Below, one piece after another: positions 30,715-43,835 of a DNA stretch of 64,000 nucleotides. A program made the position numbers and the translations under genes. How positions within the stretch are numbered: the first letter of the stretch is position 1; every line of letters starts with the position of its first letter. Origin of the DNA: Schistocerca nitens (Eukaryota > Arthropoda > Insecta > Orthoptera > Acrididae); assembly GCF_023898315.1 (NCBI RefSeq), contig NC_064621.1:128338521-128402520 (forward strand), in the 5' to 3' direction. A model generated the notes under the pieces. The model did not search any database. It was not told the DNA's origin and worked only from the letters and a program-made list of their open reading frames with translations.

Positions 30715-32821
30715 ACATTTCATAAAGTACTTACAGCTTTAGCGGTTTTATCTTCAAAATGATATATCCAGGCCGTGGCTAAGTCTTATGCACATTGAAA
30801 GGTACGTGCTGTTGGGTCGTTCATTTTCTCGCTGCCTACTTTTCCAAAATATATAATTTTTTTTATAATTACCTCTGAGATATCTAGCCAGCATCATTAC
30901 ATATCGCTTATGGTATTTTGTAATCACATCGCGTAACCAGAGCAATGGAAACCTTGTCTTTGGTGGGCGTTGCCTTTCCGCCAGTTGCAGGCCATGACGG
31001 CAGAGACGTACTTGAGGGACATGGCTGAACATTGCTTGTAGCAATAATACGTGACTTGTATCGGTGCAGTTTTAAAGGGAACAGGGTATTGCGTTGAGCC
31101 ATTTTTGATCGATGGAGAAACATGAGAGTGAATAGTTCGTACGGTTCATTGGGTGACCGGTAAGAGCCTTCCAAGCTATTATTATTGCTAAATTCCATGC
31201 AACCGGTTGCTGTGAGCTAGGTCTCAAATTCGTTTTCTTCCTCTTGCCGATATATTTTGGCGTTTACATATGCACTGGAAAAAAAACTTAGAGTAGGAGG
31301 GAATTATTAATTGCTGAGAAGCTGGTTTGCGCATCATTGGTAAATTTAATCCTACGTTGTTTTTGTTTTTTCCGTGCTAAGTTCTGTGAAGCCCCGTGAG
31401 AAAGGGAATGGTAGTTTGGATCTCAGATAGTACTTACATAGCTATAAGCTAGTTTTAATTTTTTTAAGATGTTGAATATATGAGCGGTTGGCACCGTGGT
31501 TTACTTTTGTTTCGTCTGAAGTTCAGTATGTTCATTTTAACTGCATGTGTTGAACCGTCGTGTTTAGCCGTCATCCGTGTATGCTCAAGCACACTGTTTG
31601 TGGAGGGCTGCTACCTTGTTGACGTAAGGTCAGGCGTGTGGTCCACGAATAGGAAGTTGTTTTGTTTGCGTAAATGATATCTTGCATTTCTGTCGAATAA
31701 TTCTCCTTTAGATGCTTAGATATTGCATCTAAGGGGGACAGGTGAATAAACACTTGGGAAAACGCTTCCACAGGACTACCAATCGCTACAAGCCTGAAGC
31801 TGATGCAATTAACCACGATTAATACTCTCGCGCATTCTCGCGTATATTGAGCTGTACTAAACATTGCACTCCGTTATAAGAAGGTGTGTGCTTTAACGTA
31901 TTATTCCGGATCAGATAGCGTCAGTTATCTTTGGATGGGTATTAGACTTTTTACTCTCGCATATTATTTTAATAACACGCTCCCACTTCTGAGAGAAGTT
32001 GATGCTCTTCAAACACAAACACGCTATACAGCATGTACATGTAAGACCGATTCATGACGCCGTATTTCCTACAACGTAGTAAAACATCACCGCCTTTTTC
32101 TTGTGTCTCAGTTCCGGTGACCATGTGAAATGGATGGAGACTATACCTTAGTGTTCTATGATTTAGCTTTTTCATCTTACTACAGTGATTTAGAAGTAAT
32201 TAAGCCCTACAGCTTCGCTAACAACCACAGTTCTGAAGTTAAAAGACGCACCACTTTTCGAAGCACTAACCAATCACCGATTTCCTGATATTCCATCAGA
32301 CTTTTATCCGTGGCAGCAGAATGAAGTTTGGCTGCAGGTATCAAATACTACAGCACAGTCTCAGATAGAAAAAAAGACATTTTACTACAGAAAATTGGTT
32401 TCCAGCTATGAGCAACGGTGGTTGCAATCGTTAAGGGAAGTCACGTTCTGGCATATATTTTTTGTTGCTCGAATCAAACTAATTTATTCCACATCACGAC
32501 CGGTCGGTCGGTCGGTATCTAACAAACGGTCATTTTCCAAAGTACACATGCACTTGCATTAATAAGTTTTGCATCGACGGAATGAACGTATATATATGCT
32601 ACCATTTCAGCAGCTCATCATAGTAGTGATATAGCAAATAACTACAAAAAAAAATAAAAAACAAGTCGTCTTCAGTCAGTAATAGCGATTTTTACTAATA
32701 CTTCAGTACACAATGCATTTCGAACGGTGGCGGCTCATCTTCAGGTGTTCGAGCAGTCTACATATTTCCTAATTTACGTTGATACTGGTCATGTCAAGAG
32801 TACATAGGTATATAGGTATAT
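30715..32821. other. No recognisable gene
   Basis: About 2.1 kb with no convincing coding sequence. A short (cggt)n run at 32507-32515 is the only simple structure noticed. Confidence 0.5.
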
Positions 32822-32823
32822 TA

Positions 32824-33277
32824 CGAGTGTTTGCTGAAAAATAATGCCTCCGAATATTCATGTTTGGCTTTGTTGGCGGAACCACAACTTCACCTGTGCT
32901 TGCACCACTTCATCACTATCAAAGTGAAGTCCTCGAAAGTGTTCCATACGTCTTGGAAACAAATCGTATGAGACCAAACCGGGAGTGTATGAAGGATGAT
33001 CAATGACAATAAACCCATGGCGTCGAATTGTTGCATCGCTCGTATGTGGTCTGCCACGCTAAAGAAGTCATAGTTCAACTCGCTTTTTCTGACGCGCCGA
33101 CTTAGTTACGTTACAGACCACCGTGTTACAAGCAACAATTACGAGACTTCTAGCGACAGAATATATGTGAATATCAAGACTGAAGATGTGGAATGTTAAT
33201 AACATTTCTTTTATTTAAACTGTTTAAAGAGATTTCACAAAAAAACTTCGGATACATTACTTTTCAGGAGGCCCTCG
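32824..33277 (-). mobile_element. mariner-like element with internal deletion
   Basis: A 454-bp element with TA at 32822-32823 and 33278-33279. Inverted ends read 'cgagtgtttgctgaaaaata' and, reversed from the right, 'cgagggcctcctgaaaagta'. The minus strand between about 33060 and 32860 encodes a remnant of a mariner-type transposase C-terminus (DHPSYTPGLVSYDLF, then FRGLHFDSDEVVQAQVKLW). This matches the last-D region and the tail of the enzyme. It is a different mariner lineage from the intact one at 15445. The DNA-binding part and the first two D motifs are deleted. Confidence 0.85.
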
Positions 33278-33279
33278 TA

Positions 33280-33764
33280 CAAGGTGTCACATTGTGAATA
33301 CAATTTTCACAAAATAAAGAGAAAAATAAAAAAAAATTACTTACTGTTTGCGCTAGTGGTTACAAAGTTCTTAAGCAAGGCATGAGTGGAGGCATTTACA
33401 TACATATGCACACTTGTGATCTCACAACACATTTATAAACAAAATTCTAACAAATCAAGGAATATCCGAATGTGAAAACATTACATTTCGACACCAACAC
33501 AGATGCTGTTATTTGTAATATGGTATTACGGTTGTAATGTAATTTAATAAAATTTTAAATTTGTTATGTCTAGTTTGATAGCTTTTAATAAAGTGGTGAC
33601 AAAACAAAAGCGGAATAACTCTAATAATACTATGAAAAGTGTAATGTAATTTAATTTAGCCCGACGCGGATCAGAAATCAGCAAACTAGCTCAGTACTCA
33701 GGGTGGTTATGGGGCCAAAAATAATTAATTGTCTCTCTTCTGAACTGAATTCTCACAGATATTC

Positions 33765-33822
<58 letters not shown>

Positions 33823-34461
33823 AAAGTATAGTTAAAACTCATGTGCTTATAGCACCAGATAATATTTCGTATAATTCGCATGCCAGTTCAGTTTGAAGTA
33901 ATAAAAGCCGTAACTCCATGTCGTGGTTTCGTCTCGAATACCAATATAAGATAACAAGCGTAGTCTTTTGCAGATGACATCTTATATTAGAACTTGAATC
34001 CTGTGACCAGGCCTATCTGCCTGGGATATTATCTCGCAACCTTGAGAAAATCTGAAAGTGAAATAAATTATTCGTAGCGACCACATATCTCGTAGAATCG
34101 GAAAGAAAGTTAGTGTCCTAACCGGCGGCACGTCTCGAAGATGAGCTGAAAGAAAATTACTGATTATTTTCTAGTATGGCCCTTAACAATGGTCAATATT
34201 CCGTTAAGGTCACGTCTACTCAAGAAAGTAAGGTTGAAGAATAAACATTACTGAATATCGTAGACAAATTTTAAGTTATGAACAACTATATTTTTTCTTC
34301 GTTTTCAACATACATAGGCTATTACAGCAAGATGAACTTCAGACAATCGTTCTTTTCTCTTCAAGTACAATTACAGAAGAAGGCGACAAAAGAGTAGAGA
34401 GTTCAGACACAGAATCTCGATGTCCATGGAATTACTATGTAATGCATTTGTTTACTCGGTA
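33280..34461. other. No recognisable gene; contains a long (AT)n
   Basis: AT-rich. The 15-mer 'acaaggtgtcacatt' just after the mariner-like element recurs near 34759, so part of this stretch may be repeat-derived. Confidence 0.45.
33769..33820. repeat. (AT)26 microsatellite
   Basis: A perfect run of 26 AT units. Confidence 0.98.
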
Positions 34462-34470
34462 GCATGCTTC

Positions 34471-34672
34471 ACATGGTTCAAATGGCTCTGAGCACTATGG
34501 GACTTAACATCTGAGGTCAACAGTCCCCTAGAACCTAGAATTACTTAAACCTAACCAACCTAAGGACGTTACACACATCCATGCCCGAGGCAGGAGTCGA
34601 ACCTGCGACCGTAGCAGTCGCGCTGTTCCGGACTGAAGCGCCTAGAACTGCTCGGCCACCACGGCCGGCGTG
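34471..34672 (-). repeat. tRNA-derived SINE, family 1
   Basis: Complete minus-strand copy from 'acatggttcaaatggctctg' to 'ccaccacggccggcg'. A perfect 9-bp duplication, gcatgcttc, lies at 34462-34470 and 34673-34681. Confidence 0.92.
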
Positions 34673-34681
34673 GCATGCTTC

Positions 34682-37600
34682 GCCAGCTATTAATACAATA
34701 ATTATCGATACATGTCATTTACACAATTGAAGTTCATGGCCACCTCAGGAGATACGGTACAAGGTGTCACATTATTATTTATAAGTGGGTGACTTTAAAA
34801 ATAATTATTTGTGCAGATATCAGATGTGACGAAACGTTGTGATACGGGTGCAACTACTAAACACTTGTTGCTTCAAGAAAAATGAAAACTTTTGATACTG
34901 CTGAAAAACCATAGGCGTGAAAATCTGTTGTCCTTTTAATACGTTTTCTGTTAACAATTCCAGTATTATTGTTAACAATCTTCATTGCTTCCTCCTGATC
35001 ACAATTTTACTTAATTCTGCATCAATTTTACTGTTAATTAATTTATGGTGACCATTAATTGATTCGGAACGAGATGATTTTACTGAAAAACAAGCTCAAC
35101 AAATCGTTTATATTTCCAGACTTTACTGGTTTTGACTCAGGCTCTTGTTCTTTCTTAATGGTTCCTCGTATCAGCTGTCAATGGATTCGTTTTCTGCTTT
35201 ATTCCGGATTCCGTAGAATCTGCCAGTACCAGGAAATCCATTTTTCTCATTTCCTGTGTCTGAGCAGCAGCGTCTGTAACGCAATCCGCCGGTGCCTCTC
35301 CAATGTTTTCCGTTGACAGCGTTCCCCTTTGTTCCACCGATTGTTCCCCGTTAAGTACAATCAAATCATCAGTTTCATTTATGTTGATCATGCAAACTAT
35401 TTTATTTAGAGATTTTGTGGCTTACTTCCATCACTTAGTATTGCCGTGCGAGGGTGACTTCATTCGTAGAGAAAAGGGTTTAATTCGCTACACATCCGCA
35501 CAATACAAAATTCGTGCCAAGAGCTATACCAAATTGATATTGTCCTGCCACTAGCGTCACTACGTGTAACCTCCCCCTTCCAAGTCGGCCTACTGGATTG
35601 TGATATAGCTGACTGTGATCGCGTATGCTTAATGAAATTTTACAGTGAGTAAGGCTTTCGTTACCCAAGGTAAACAATACCAGATACTAGGAGTAAAGCC
35701 TATAATAGACCCTTGAGAAGGAAGAATCTGTTAGAAGCCTAATCTAAATACTGATAACAGTTTTGAAATGGCTGGAATATAGTGCAACCGCTCACGAGCC
35801 ACACTGGGGGAAAATGGTATCACGTAATATTTAATACAAAGACGCTGAGTAGAAAAAAAAATAATTAAACGGTTGGCAACCCGCTAGGACAATGAATATC
35901 CTAAATCGTGAGAAAGGTAATAGCAAAGAAAATTGAGTAAATAATCACTGGCGTGACAACAGAGGGTAGACACACTTTTCCACAAAATAAAAGTTCACGA
36001 GAAAGTGAATGAATCACACAGCACTGAGTTTGCTGTTCCTTAATTTAAAATACTAAATATTGGAAGTAAAGTTAAATGAAGTTGCTGGTGAAATAGATGA
36101 CTGACTGTAACTGAAACTTTGTTTCGTAAAAAATGACTTTCAGTAACCTCAGCTTAACGTAATGCAGAATTGGGAAAAAGACAAGCTATTTACTTTCAAT
36201 GATTGAAATACTGAACTGAATTTACTTTAAGCAAATGAGCAACTGATTTACTTTTAACGTAACAATAAGGTACGTTCCGAAACTACAGAAGTCACTCGCT
36301 TAGCTAAACACAGAATAAATAAATTGCACACTCTTCATTTCAGCTGTATCTTTAGTTATTAGTTTGGCCAGTGAAATTTTACTAACCTTTTCTGAGTGAA
36401 GATGATACTCAGAATTGCAAATTAGTTAAGCCTCTTTAATGTATGCAAGAATGAACAGTTAGTGAGGCAGCAAAATTTAGACTGAAACTGGTCATTAGCA
36501 AACAACGAAAACTGGCTGTAGATAGTTAGCAAGTTGTCATATTCTGACGACATTCGGTGATTGCATGGAAAGGAAAGGGGCTCTGCTTGGTAATAATGTC
36601 AATTACAACACATGCACTCTACAAGTTTTAACTATTGCAGGTTTTTCTTGAAGAAAATTATTAAAGTTTGTGAAGGGAATGACACTGGGTAATGCCTATA
36701 CAATATTAGTTAACAGCCTTACGATTATGTAGCTGTGCGGACGACGAAGAACAGAGTGCTGAGCTGCCACTGTTACTGCTGGTTGAGAACCACGAGTCGT
36801 CTCCAGAGCCGCGGATAATTACGGGATAGGCAGTAGCTAGACTTGCAGCTTCCTCCTCCTGTTCACTCCACACTGAGGCGATCGTAGCTGCACATCGCCT
36901 CTGCGTGAGCACCCAACGAACACTCCCACATTCCTTCGTAACTCAGGCGGTTGTGCTTGCTCTCTCCTCGCAGCGCGACAGAGACTCTCCATACGCTAAG
37001 ACAAACAACGGCACATCAACCGCCGTTTCGTCGTTGCTATCAGCACATTAAAAGAAAGTTGCGTTGGCTATTACGCAGCAATTTGCATTATTTACATCAT
37101 AATTACAATCAGTTGTGTCCATTAACAAATTAATAAACTATTACATTCATTACATATGAAATATAGTTTCAGTAGCAAAGCCCACAGATTCAGAATTAGA
37201 GGTACAATACAAGTTATGAAAGGATATCAAGCGGTGAAAAATTTTGGTTGCTGTGGAAGGTATTTTATCTGCATTTTCCGTTATACAGTCGTTGTAGTGT
37301 TTTGCTCTTTTATCGTCAAATAAATCTTGAAATTATTTCTGCATGGTGTTGTAATGTCAGTCTCTAGCAAATATGCTGTAACTATCGGTAATGTAACTAC
37401 GTACTAGGTGTACAGAATCCTCATACTTTTGCGATTCCCGTTCCTTTTTGAATCCTTGGGACAATATATTGCTACTCTGCCCCTACTAGTGCAAACAGCC
37501 ACATATAATAGTGGGTTGACCAAGTGAAATGTAGTGTAATAATAGTTACTGTGCAAAAACTTGATATGTCAAACCTAACTCTTCTCTTCAAGCGCCTTTA

Positions 37601-37834
37601 GAATCTCCTACATTTCCAGATGAGTTCTTATCATCACGAAATGCTAGCATTAATCATGTGCATTTTATCTACTGCAAGAAAATCCCCCCTTAGAATGCCG
37701 AAGTCTTGAAGCCCCCCCCACCAACCCTCTCCCGCAGGACACAGTGAAAGATAAGTCTTCTGTTGTATTTTAAGGATAGCACAGCAAAACGTTTTGATGT
37801 CTCAATTGGCCAGGACACACACACACACATTATT
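34682..37834. other. No recognisable gene; possible LTR in its right part
   Basis: About 3.1 kb, strongly AT-rich at 35700-36700. A stretch starting 'tgtaacctcccccttccaag' at 35565 and ending 'aataaactattaca' near 37145 has TG...CA-like ends but no matching target duplication. Nothing codes for a recognisable protein. Confidence 0.35.
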
Positions 37835-37836
37835 GC

Positions 37837-38036
37837 AAAACGGCTCAAATGGCTCTGAGCACTATGCGGCTTAACTTCTGAGGTCATCAGTCGCCTAGAA
37901 CATAGAACTAATTAAACCTAACTAACCTAAGGACATAACACACATCCATGCCCGAGGCGGGATTCGAACCTGCGACCGTAGCGGTCACTCGGTTCCAAAC
38001 TTTAGCGCCTAGAACTGCAAGGCCACTCCGACCGGC
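37837..38036 (-). repeat. tRNA-derived SINE, family 1
   Basis: Complete minus-strand copy from 'aaaacggctcaaatggctct' to 'ggccactccgaccggc', with box B near 37970. Its duplication is poor (gcaaa on both sides). Confidence 0.85.
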
Positions 38037-38835
38037 AAAGATTTTTAATCTTTGAGTATGATAATGAGAGAGGACAAGTTACTCTCTCACCTGTTTGTCT
38101 CATACGGAAAATTATTAAATATTTTATTACAACCCGACCCACCTTGAGCGAGACTCCAGAAAGTTAATGGCCTGAGATGTTGATGGAGCCTGGTAGGGCA
38201 CTAAAAGCATGAGGTATTTTTATAATTCTTAGCTTATAGAAACAGCTTGTTGGGAGTTGAAATCAATTGGCAGTGAGCCCATCTCTTAGTAAATCTTGCC
38301 AGATAGGTCAGCCCCTCATCCGGACAGGGCTCCAGCAGAACAATGCCATGATACCTGACGTGGCTCCAGAAGAAGCCTGGGCAGGGGCTATGGTCTAAAG
38401 GAACTGGTCTACACAGTGGAGTCATAAACACAGCACTGTATGCAGAGCCTAGCATAATAAAAATTCACAGGTTTTTTGTGTTCACCGATACTGCAAGAAG
38501 GCCAGTGAGCCACTTCCCTCAGCTGTCCCTGTTGTAAAAGAAAACTCCGGCATCTGAGAAAGTTTAGAAAATGGAATCCGTATTACCCTTCATAGGCAGG
38601 ACTAACAAGCTCCAAGGCCCAGGCAATTTAGATAAACATCTTTGAGATTGTATCTGTTGATTTGTTGCCATGGGAAGAGACACGATGTTGGAGAAAAACA
38701 TTTTCCCCCTCTGCAAAAACTTAAAAAAACCAGTAACTGACTTTTTTTCAGAGACGCAGGTTTCTTAACTCTTACCCTCGTTCGAGATGAGTTTGTGCTG
38801 TAGTGTGGCAGGAGAGATTTAGTGCCTCTAGAACC
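38037..38835. other. No recognisable gene; left flank of the Gypsy element
   Basis: The last 47 bp (38789-38835, 'gagtttgtgctgtagtgtgg' to 'gcctctagaacc') recur with changes at 51561-51601, outside the other LTR. Confidence 0.45.
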
Positions 38836-39704
38836 TGTAAGTAGCCTGTTTATATATTTATATGTTGGCAGCACTTTAGACTGCATTAATATCGCTGACA
38901 GCACTGTGCACCCTCTGTAAGAGACTCTGTGGCTGGTCACACTCAGAGTTAGAAGTTAATAGTTAGCAATGTTAGAGGCTGAAAATGTTAGAGCGGGTAG
39001 TCGGTCTGGACATGTGTAACTCATGGAGATTTAATACTGGTTGGACATGGAGTGTAAAATGATGTTAGAAGGTAATGGTTAGCAGTGATAGAGGTCAGAA
39101 GCAGTGTTAGCGCTAGCGGACGATCTTGACATGTGACTGTCTTGGAGATTGAATACTGATTGTACATGGATTGGAAAATCAGGGTAATGGAGTTATTGAC
39201 GATTATGTAATTCTTGGAACTGGATGTCACGGACGATTATATAACTTTTGGAACTGAATGTCACATGATTAAGGTAAAATCAGCTAAATACAATGTTTGC
39301 TCTGCAACAAAATCTTTCCTTTGCTAACCACATGCCTATTAGTAGTTAGAGCCTACAGTAACTAGAATCTTTTTATTTATCTGGCTGTATACTTGCTGTA
39401 TCTGCTGTAGTTCGTGTCATGAAGATTTTCTGTAAGATAAGTGACTTACGAAATGTGCGGATTATTGTTAGGATTTCTTCTAATTCAGGGCCATCCTTTG
39501 GTGTTGATTAATAGCAGTGTGCACTGTCATTGCATATTGTGGGTCTTAAATGAATAGAATAAGTTTGTGCTGTATTTGTCTGGGAAAATTCTGTAGGTCA
39601 CTGTTGAAATGATGAAAACAAACAAAGATTCAGTATGTTCAGTTGCGTTTACCAGTTTCAGAATTAAATAAAGAACGTTCACCTTCTCAGTTACTTCAGT
39701 TTAA
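38836..39704 (+). repeat. 5' LTR of Gypsy element 1
   Basis: Starts 'tgtaagtagcctgtttatat' and is homologous to the 3' LTR up to 'cagttacttcagtttaa'. It has AATAAA at 39667-39672. Two diverged 116-bp tandem units (38948-39063 and 39064-39179) are present; the 3' LTR has only one. The right boundary is where the two LTRs stop matching. Confidence 0.88.
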
Positions 39705-39808
39705 GTTTCTCCTGTCGACCCTGCCATGACACTTCACTGGAATCTTCTGATTTTCTCGTACTTTGAAAAAATAATTCATGATTACAAATTAGTTATTATT
39801 TACTGTTT

Positions 39809-40567
39809 GCACGTAATGGTATATGGTATGAAGAATCATTTCGAACAGTCTGAATTTTCCAGTACTGCAAAATATTTTGAAGTTCTGTTACCTAAGAATC
39901 AGTGTCTGTCAAACCCGTAAGCCCCTCAAAACTCATCCGCATTTGCTTGATTAAATTCCCTGAATACTTAAGACATATTATTTTGGCAGGACGTGGTAAG
40001 ATGACATCGAAGGTTTTCAGGCGCTGTTGCAGAAACTGGAAATTAACACAGAGAATCTCATCATGCAGAAACAGGAAAACAACCATTAAAGGTCATGTCC
40101 ATCACAATTTCGTCACGACGGAAATAATAAATTGACATGACAAAACTATTGTTATAACGCAAATCGTGACCAAAACAGACATCACCCGTATGACAACCAT
40201 TGGCAGCATAACAACAGTTACAGAGAAAGATCACATTTCCGTGATAATGAATATGACAGAGATAACCGTAGAAGCAGGAAATAATGGAACCAGACAATTA
40301 TTATTAAGGGAGACAAAATGACTTCAGACGCAACGGTCCACCTCGTAATTACGATTTCGCGAGAAATTCTCCACTACTTGATCGACAAGAAAGAATTACA
40401 GAAATTACCGAGAAGACGACAGATGCTATATCATGACAATAGACCTGAATTTAATCAGAACTGACCTGATTCAAATAGGGCAGCGCCATCTCGTCAAGCT
40501 GATATTGTAGAAGTTAGACCTCCAAATCCCAGGAACGGCGTGCGACAACAGAGCGATAATAGACAAT
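39809..40567 (+). pseudogene. Gag remnant of Gypsy element 1
   Basis: Readable pieces are HFEQSEFSSTAKYFEVLLPK and IRICLIKFPEYLRHIILAGRG, which look like a Gag capsid region. They are followed by an asparagine-, histidine- and arginine-rich stretch near 40150-40290 (HNNSYRERSHFRDNEYDRDN). At least four frame breaks or stops occur. In the family Gag packages the RNA; no functional product is possible here. Confidence 0.65.
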
Positions 40568-40719
40568 GACTCGCACCGCAGGCGGCCACAAAACATACGA
40601 AGCTGACGACGCAGCTGCTGTGACTTTCAATTACACAAAAATGGAAGATACTGGGGACGTCTTACTCCAGGAACATGACATGAAACAGAACACATCACAG
40701 CAAATGACATCAAATTTAC

Positions 40720-41290
40720 AGCAGCACTTGACTCTGGCAATACAATTTCAGTAATTAGTGAAACAGAATTCAATAAATGCAACAAATCGAACAATTGAAC
40801 CACACTTCCTTTACGTAAGATTAAGTTACAAGGTGCAGTTTTCGGAAAAATTGTAGCTGTACGCCAAGGAACTAACTTAAAATGCTTTTGTCAAAGCCGC
40901 AGATGTACTATGAATTTTCTGATTGTTCCAGTATTGTCGACGGAGATTATATGAAGGGCTTATCTCAATAGTGGTACAAGTCCATTTTTGTTCATCTTGA
41001 GATACAGAGTCCTAAAGTTAAATGAGCGCTGAAAAATCTGCAGTTGAGATACTAGAAATATTCAAGCATATGGCTTCTTTCTAGAGATGAACCTTTCTTT
41101 CTGTTTGTTTGGATTATTAATGTCAGAAGCATTATAGGCAGAAAAGTGGAGGTATGGACTTGTACCACTATCGAAATAAGCCCTTCATATTGGGTGTAGA
41201 CGTTTTGAATGATTATAAGGCAATTTAAACTTTCACAATGCTGAAATAAGTTTAGAGAAAGAAGGTAGTCAATAGCTTTAAAATTTTAAG
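40720..41290 (+). pseudogene. Retroviral-type aspartic protease remnant, split by a MITE
   Basis: ALDSGNTISVISE near 40730 carries the D-S-G of the catalytic loop. LIVPVLSTEII then runs up to the MITE at 40950, and LGVDVLNDYKAI continues after it at 41189, the usual 'LGxD' end of the protease. Stops occur before and after. This protease would cut the polyprotein. Confidence 0.75.
40952..41187. mobile_element. MITE (Tc1/mariner type) in the protease region
   Basis: A 236-bp element with inverted ends of about 34 bp ('tgaagggcttat' then 'atagtggtacaagtcca', two mismatches). TA lies at 40950-40951 and 41188-41189. It has no coding capacity. The interrupted host sequence resumes in frame after one TA. 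Confidence 0.93.
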
Positions 41291-41482
41291 ATTGGCTTTC
41301 AAACCTTGACGAGGAAATCGATCGGATTTACCTTTTGTTAGATCATAGTTTGGAACTTTCGACGGAATTTGGCACCAATAATCACTTTCCAAGTACTGAC
41401 AAGGATGATATTGATGACATATTCGATGCTAATGTTTTAATTCAGAAAAAATCAGGCAGTTGAGAACTGTAATGACTCTGGT

Positions 41483-43835
41483 ATGCAGGACCTTTTTGGC
41501 ATTTTACAAGCACATTCCCCTGTTTTCACTCACAAAACAGGAACCATTACCGAATTTCAATGCCAATTTCGCGTTCGTGAGCATACTAAATTTTGCCTCA
41601 GACCATACGTAATTCCGGCACATTATAGGGACCGTGTTAGAACGGAAATACAATCTATGCCTGACGAGGGTATTATTGAACCTGCAGTAAGCTCATAAAA
41701 AAATCCATTACATGTTGTTAAGAAGAAAAATATGGACCGATCAGGCTTGTATTAGAGTCCAGACAAATAAAAACCATAATCATTCCTGAAACACTCAGGT
41801 TGCAAACGTTGGAAGAACTTCTTCAAAATTTCAATGCCGTTGTCTCCTATTGATCTCAGATCTAGCTTTTATCACGTTGAACTTCATCCAGAATTTAGGA
41901 AATAAACGGCTTTTTTATGTTTCGGCGTATGTTATCAATTTCGGAAACATCCTTTTGGTTTGAACATTTCATCGGCAGCATTCATTCGTGGGCTAAATTA
42001 CATATTACCTGAGTTTTCAAAACGACACATCACCTTACACGTGGCCGATATTCTAATAGCGGAAGTCTCTTGGGAACAACATAATCGTATCCTCAACAGT
42101 GTGGTCCGTATTTTTGCTGAATCTGGAATTACAGTTAACTTGGAAAAATCTGAATTCGGTAGGACAAAGGTAAAGTTTTTGGGTCACATTATTTCTTTTG
42201 AGGGCATTCTGCTGGATCCTGAAAAGTTGGAAGCAATCAGAGTCATTCCTGTTCCATCCACAAAAAGAGAAGTTCGTAGTTTTCTAGGTCTCGTGAATTT
42301 TTACCGTCGTTTCCTGAATATGCAAATTCTAGTAACACCAAAACTTCCTTCTCTCACTGGCAAAAATGCTATTCGGAACGGGGACGAACAGGCACACTTG
42401 GAATTCGGTTCTTTGAAGGAAGCGCTACTTAACACGACAGTCTTGGCACACCCAGATTTGTCACAAGATTTCTGCCTTAGCACGTATTGTTCTAAAGTTG
42501 GTATTGGTACCCATTTATTTCACGAAACAATAGAAAATGACATTACTGTTCAGAAAACCATCGCTTTTGGTAGCTGCGTGCTAATAAAAGCTAAAAAAAT
42601 TATTCCGTCACTGAATTAGGAGCTTTAGCTACTGTTTGGGCATTCGACACATTTCGTTTCTTTCTTTCTGGCAATCATGTAAAAGTTTATAGTGAACATC
42701 GAGCATTATAATTTCTGATGTCGTAAAAATTAAATCATGACTGGATAAAACGTTAGGCTTTGTTTCTGCAAGAATTCCGCTTCACATAAGTCTACATTCC
42801 TGCCAAGAAAAACATTGCTGCGGACGCACTGTCACGTCCACCAGCTGGCCTTGAGAAAAGCAACACAGAAGCTAACCTTGAGAAAATTTTCTGTATTCTT
42901 TACATTCAAAAAGTAGCCTTGGAAAACTTAGTCACTACATCTTTAAAGGACATTGATTATGAACAAGACAAAGATCCGATTTGTAAATACATTAAAATTA
43001 ATTTGCCTTGGAAAGACACACACGCAGATTCGTCATTATTATCTGGTTATAAACAACATACTCTTCAAACGTTGCACTGTTGATGACAAGCTATGGGTAC
43101 TTGGTGTTCCTGACGATTTCGTTAATAAGCTCATGTTGTACATTTATTTCCGCTACGCACATTTTGGTCCATGAAAATGTTATCATATTCTTCGGACGAC
43201 TTGTTATTTTAACAAAATGGAAAAGAGAATTAGGAGAGTCTTGTTTATTTGTAAACTTTGTCAAAAAGCTAAACCATCTACCATCTCAGATCGTGCTCCG
43301 TTCTTTCCTATTATGCCAAGGAGATTAAAGGAATTTTCTGCTGTTGATCTTCTGGAGCCCCTTGTCAAAACATTGAATGGATTTTAGTATGTTCTCGTCG
43401 CTGTTGAACTTACTTCAAAATTTGTTTCTTTCACACCGTTACGCAAAGCCACTGGAGGGTCTGTACCCAACGTCTTTGTAAAAAATTTCTTACGTGTAGT
43501 AGGACACGTTGGTAAACACATTTCAGATCTGCTGTTTGGTCACACATGCATCGGAATCGTAAAATCAAGCCTGTTTTTATTTCATTGTACTCTCCACATT
43601 GAAACCCGTCTGAACGGATTATGGAAGAAATTAATAAGCTTCGCAGACTTCATTGTCACAGAAAGCATCAGTATTGTGACAGATACTTACACTTATTTCA
43701 AAACGTACTGAATTAAATGCCTCATGACTCGACTGCTCTAGCACCTATTCTTGTACTGATGAATGAGGAACCACCGAACGCGATCAGAGAGCTTGTACCT
43801 TTCACGAATGCACGTAAACTTGACATAAAGACATA
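41483..43835 (+). pseudogene. Gypsy element 1 pol: reverse transcriptase, RNase H, integrase
   Basis: Reverse transcriptase begins at FQCQFRVREHTKFCLRPYVI (41545). The frame breaks at 41697, and the palm and thumb resume at 41960 (SSAAFIRGLNYILPEF). The catalytic YxDD box is altered to HVADIL near 42040. FLGHIISFEG and FLGLVNFYRRFL follow (42180-42310). RNase H follows to LIKAKKIIPSLN* at 42619, then AADALSRPPAG near 42830. The integrase region is in pieces: RYAHFGP near 43165, FVNFVKKLNHLP near 43240, YSPH*NPSERIMEEI near 43590. Three domains are in the normal Gypsy order. The changed catalytic box and many stops show that it is dead. Confidence 0.85.

Noticed and set aside
33278..34774. Repeated 'tacaaggtgtcacatt' as LTR ends or a target duplication
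   Set aside because: It is present at 33278 and 34758, but surrounding sequence does not match and no element fits between them.
36706..37133. Open frames on both strands near 36.7-37.1 kb as possible host exons
   Set aside because: Short, overlapping on both strands, with no recognisable domain or splice-supported continuation; the surrounding DNA looks repeat-like.
35565..37145. Solo LTR from 'tgtaacctccccc' to 'aataaactattaca'
   Set aside because: The ends look suitable, but flanking bases (tacg and ttca) do not form a target duplication, so it is only noted as possible.
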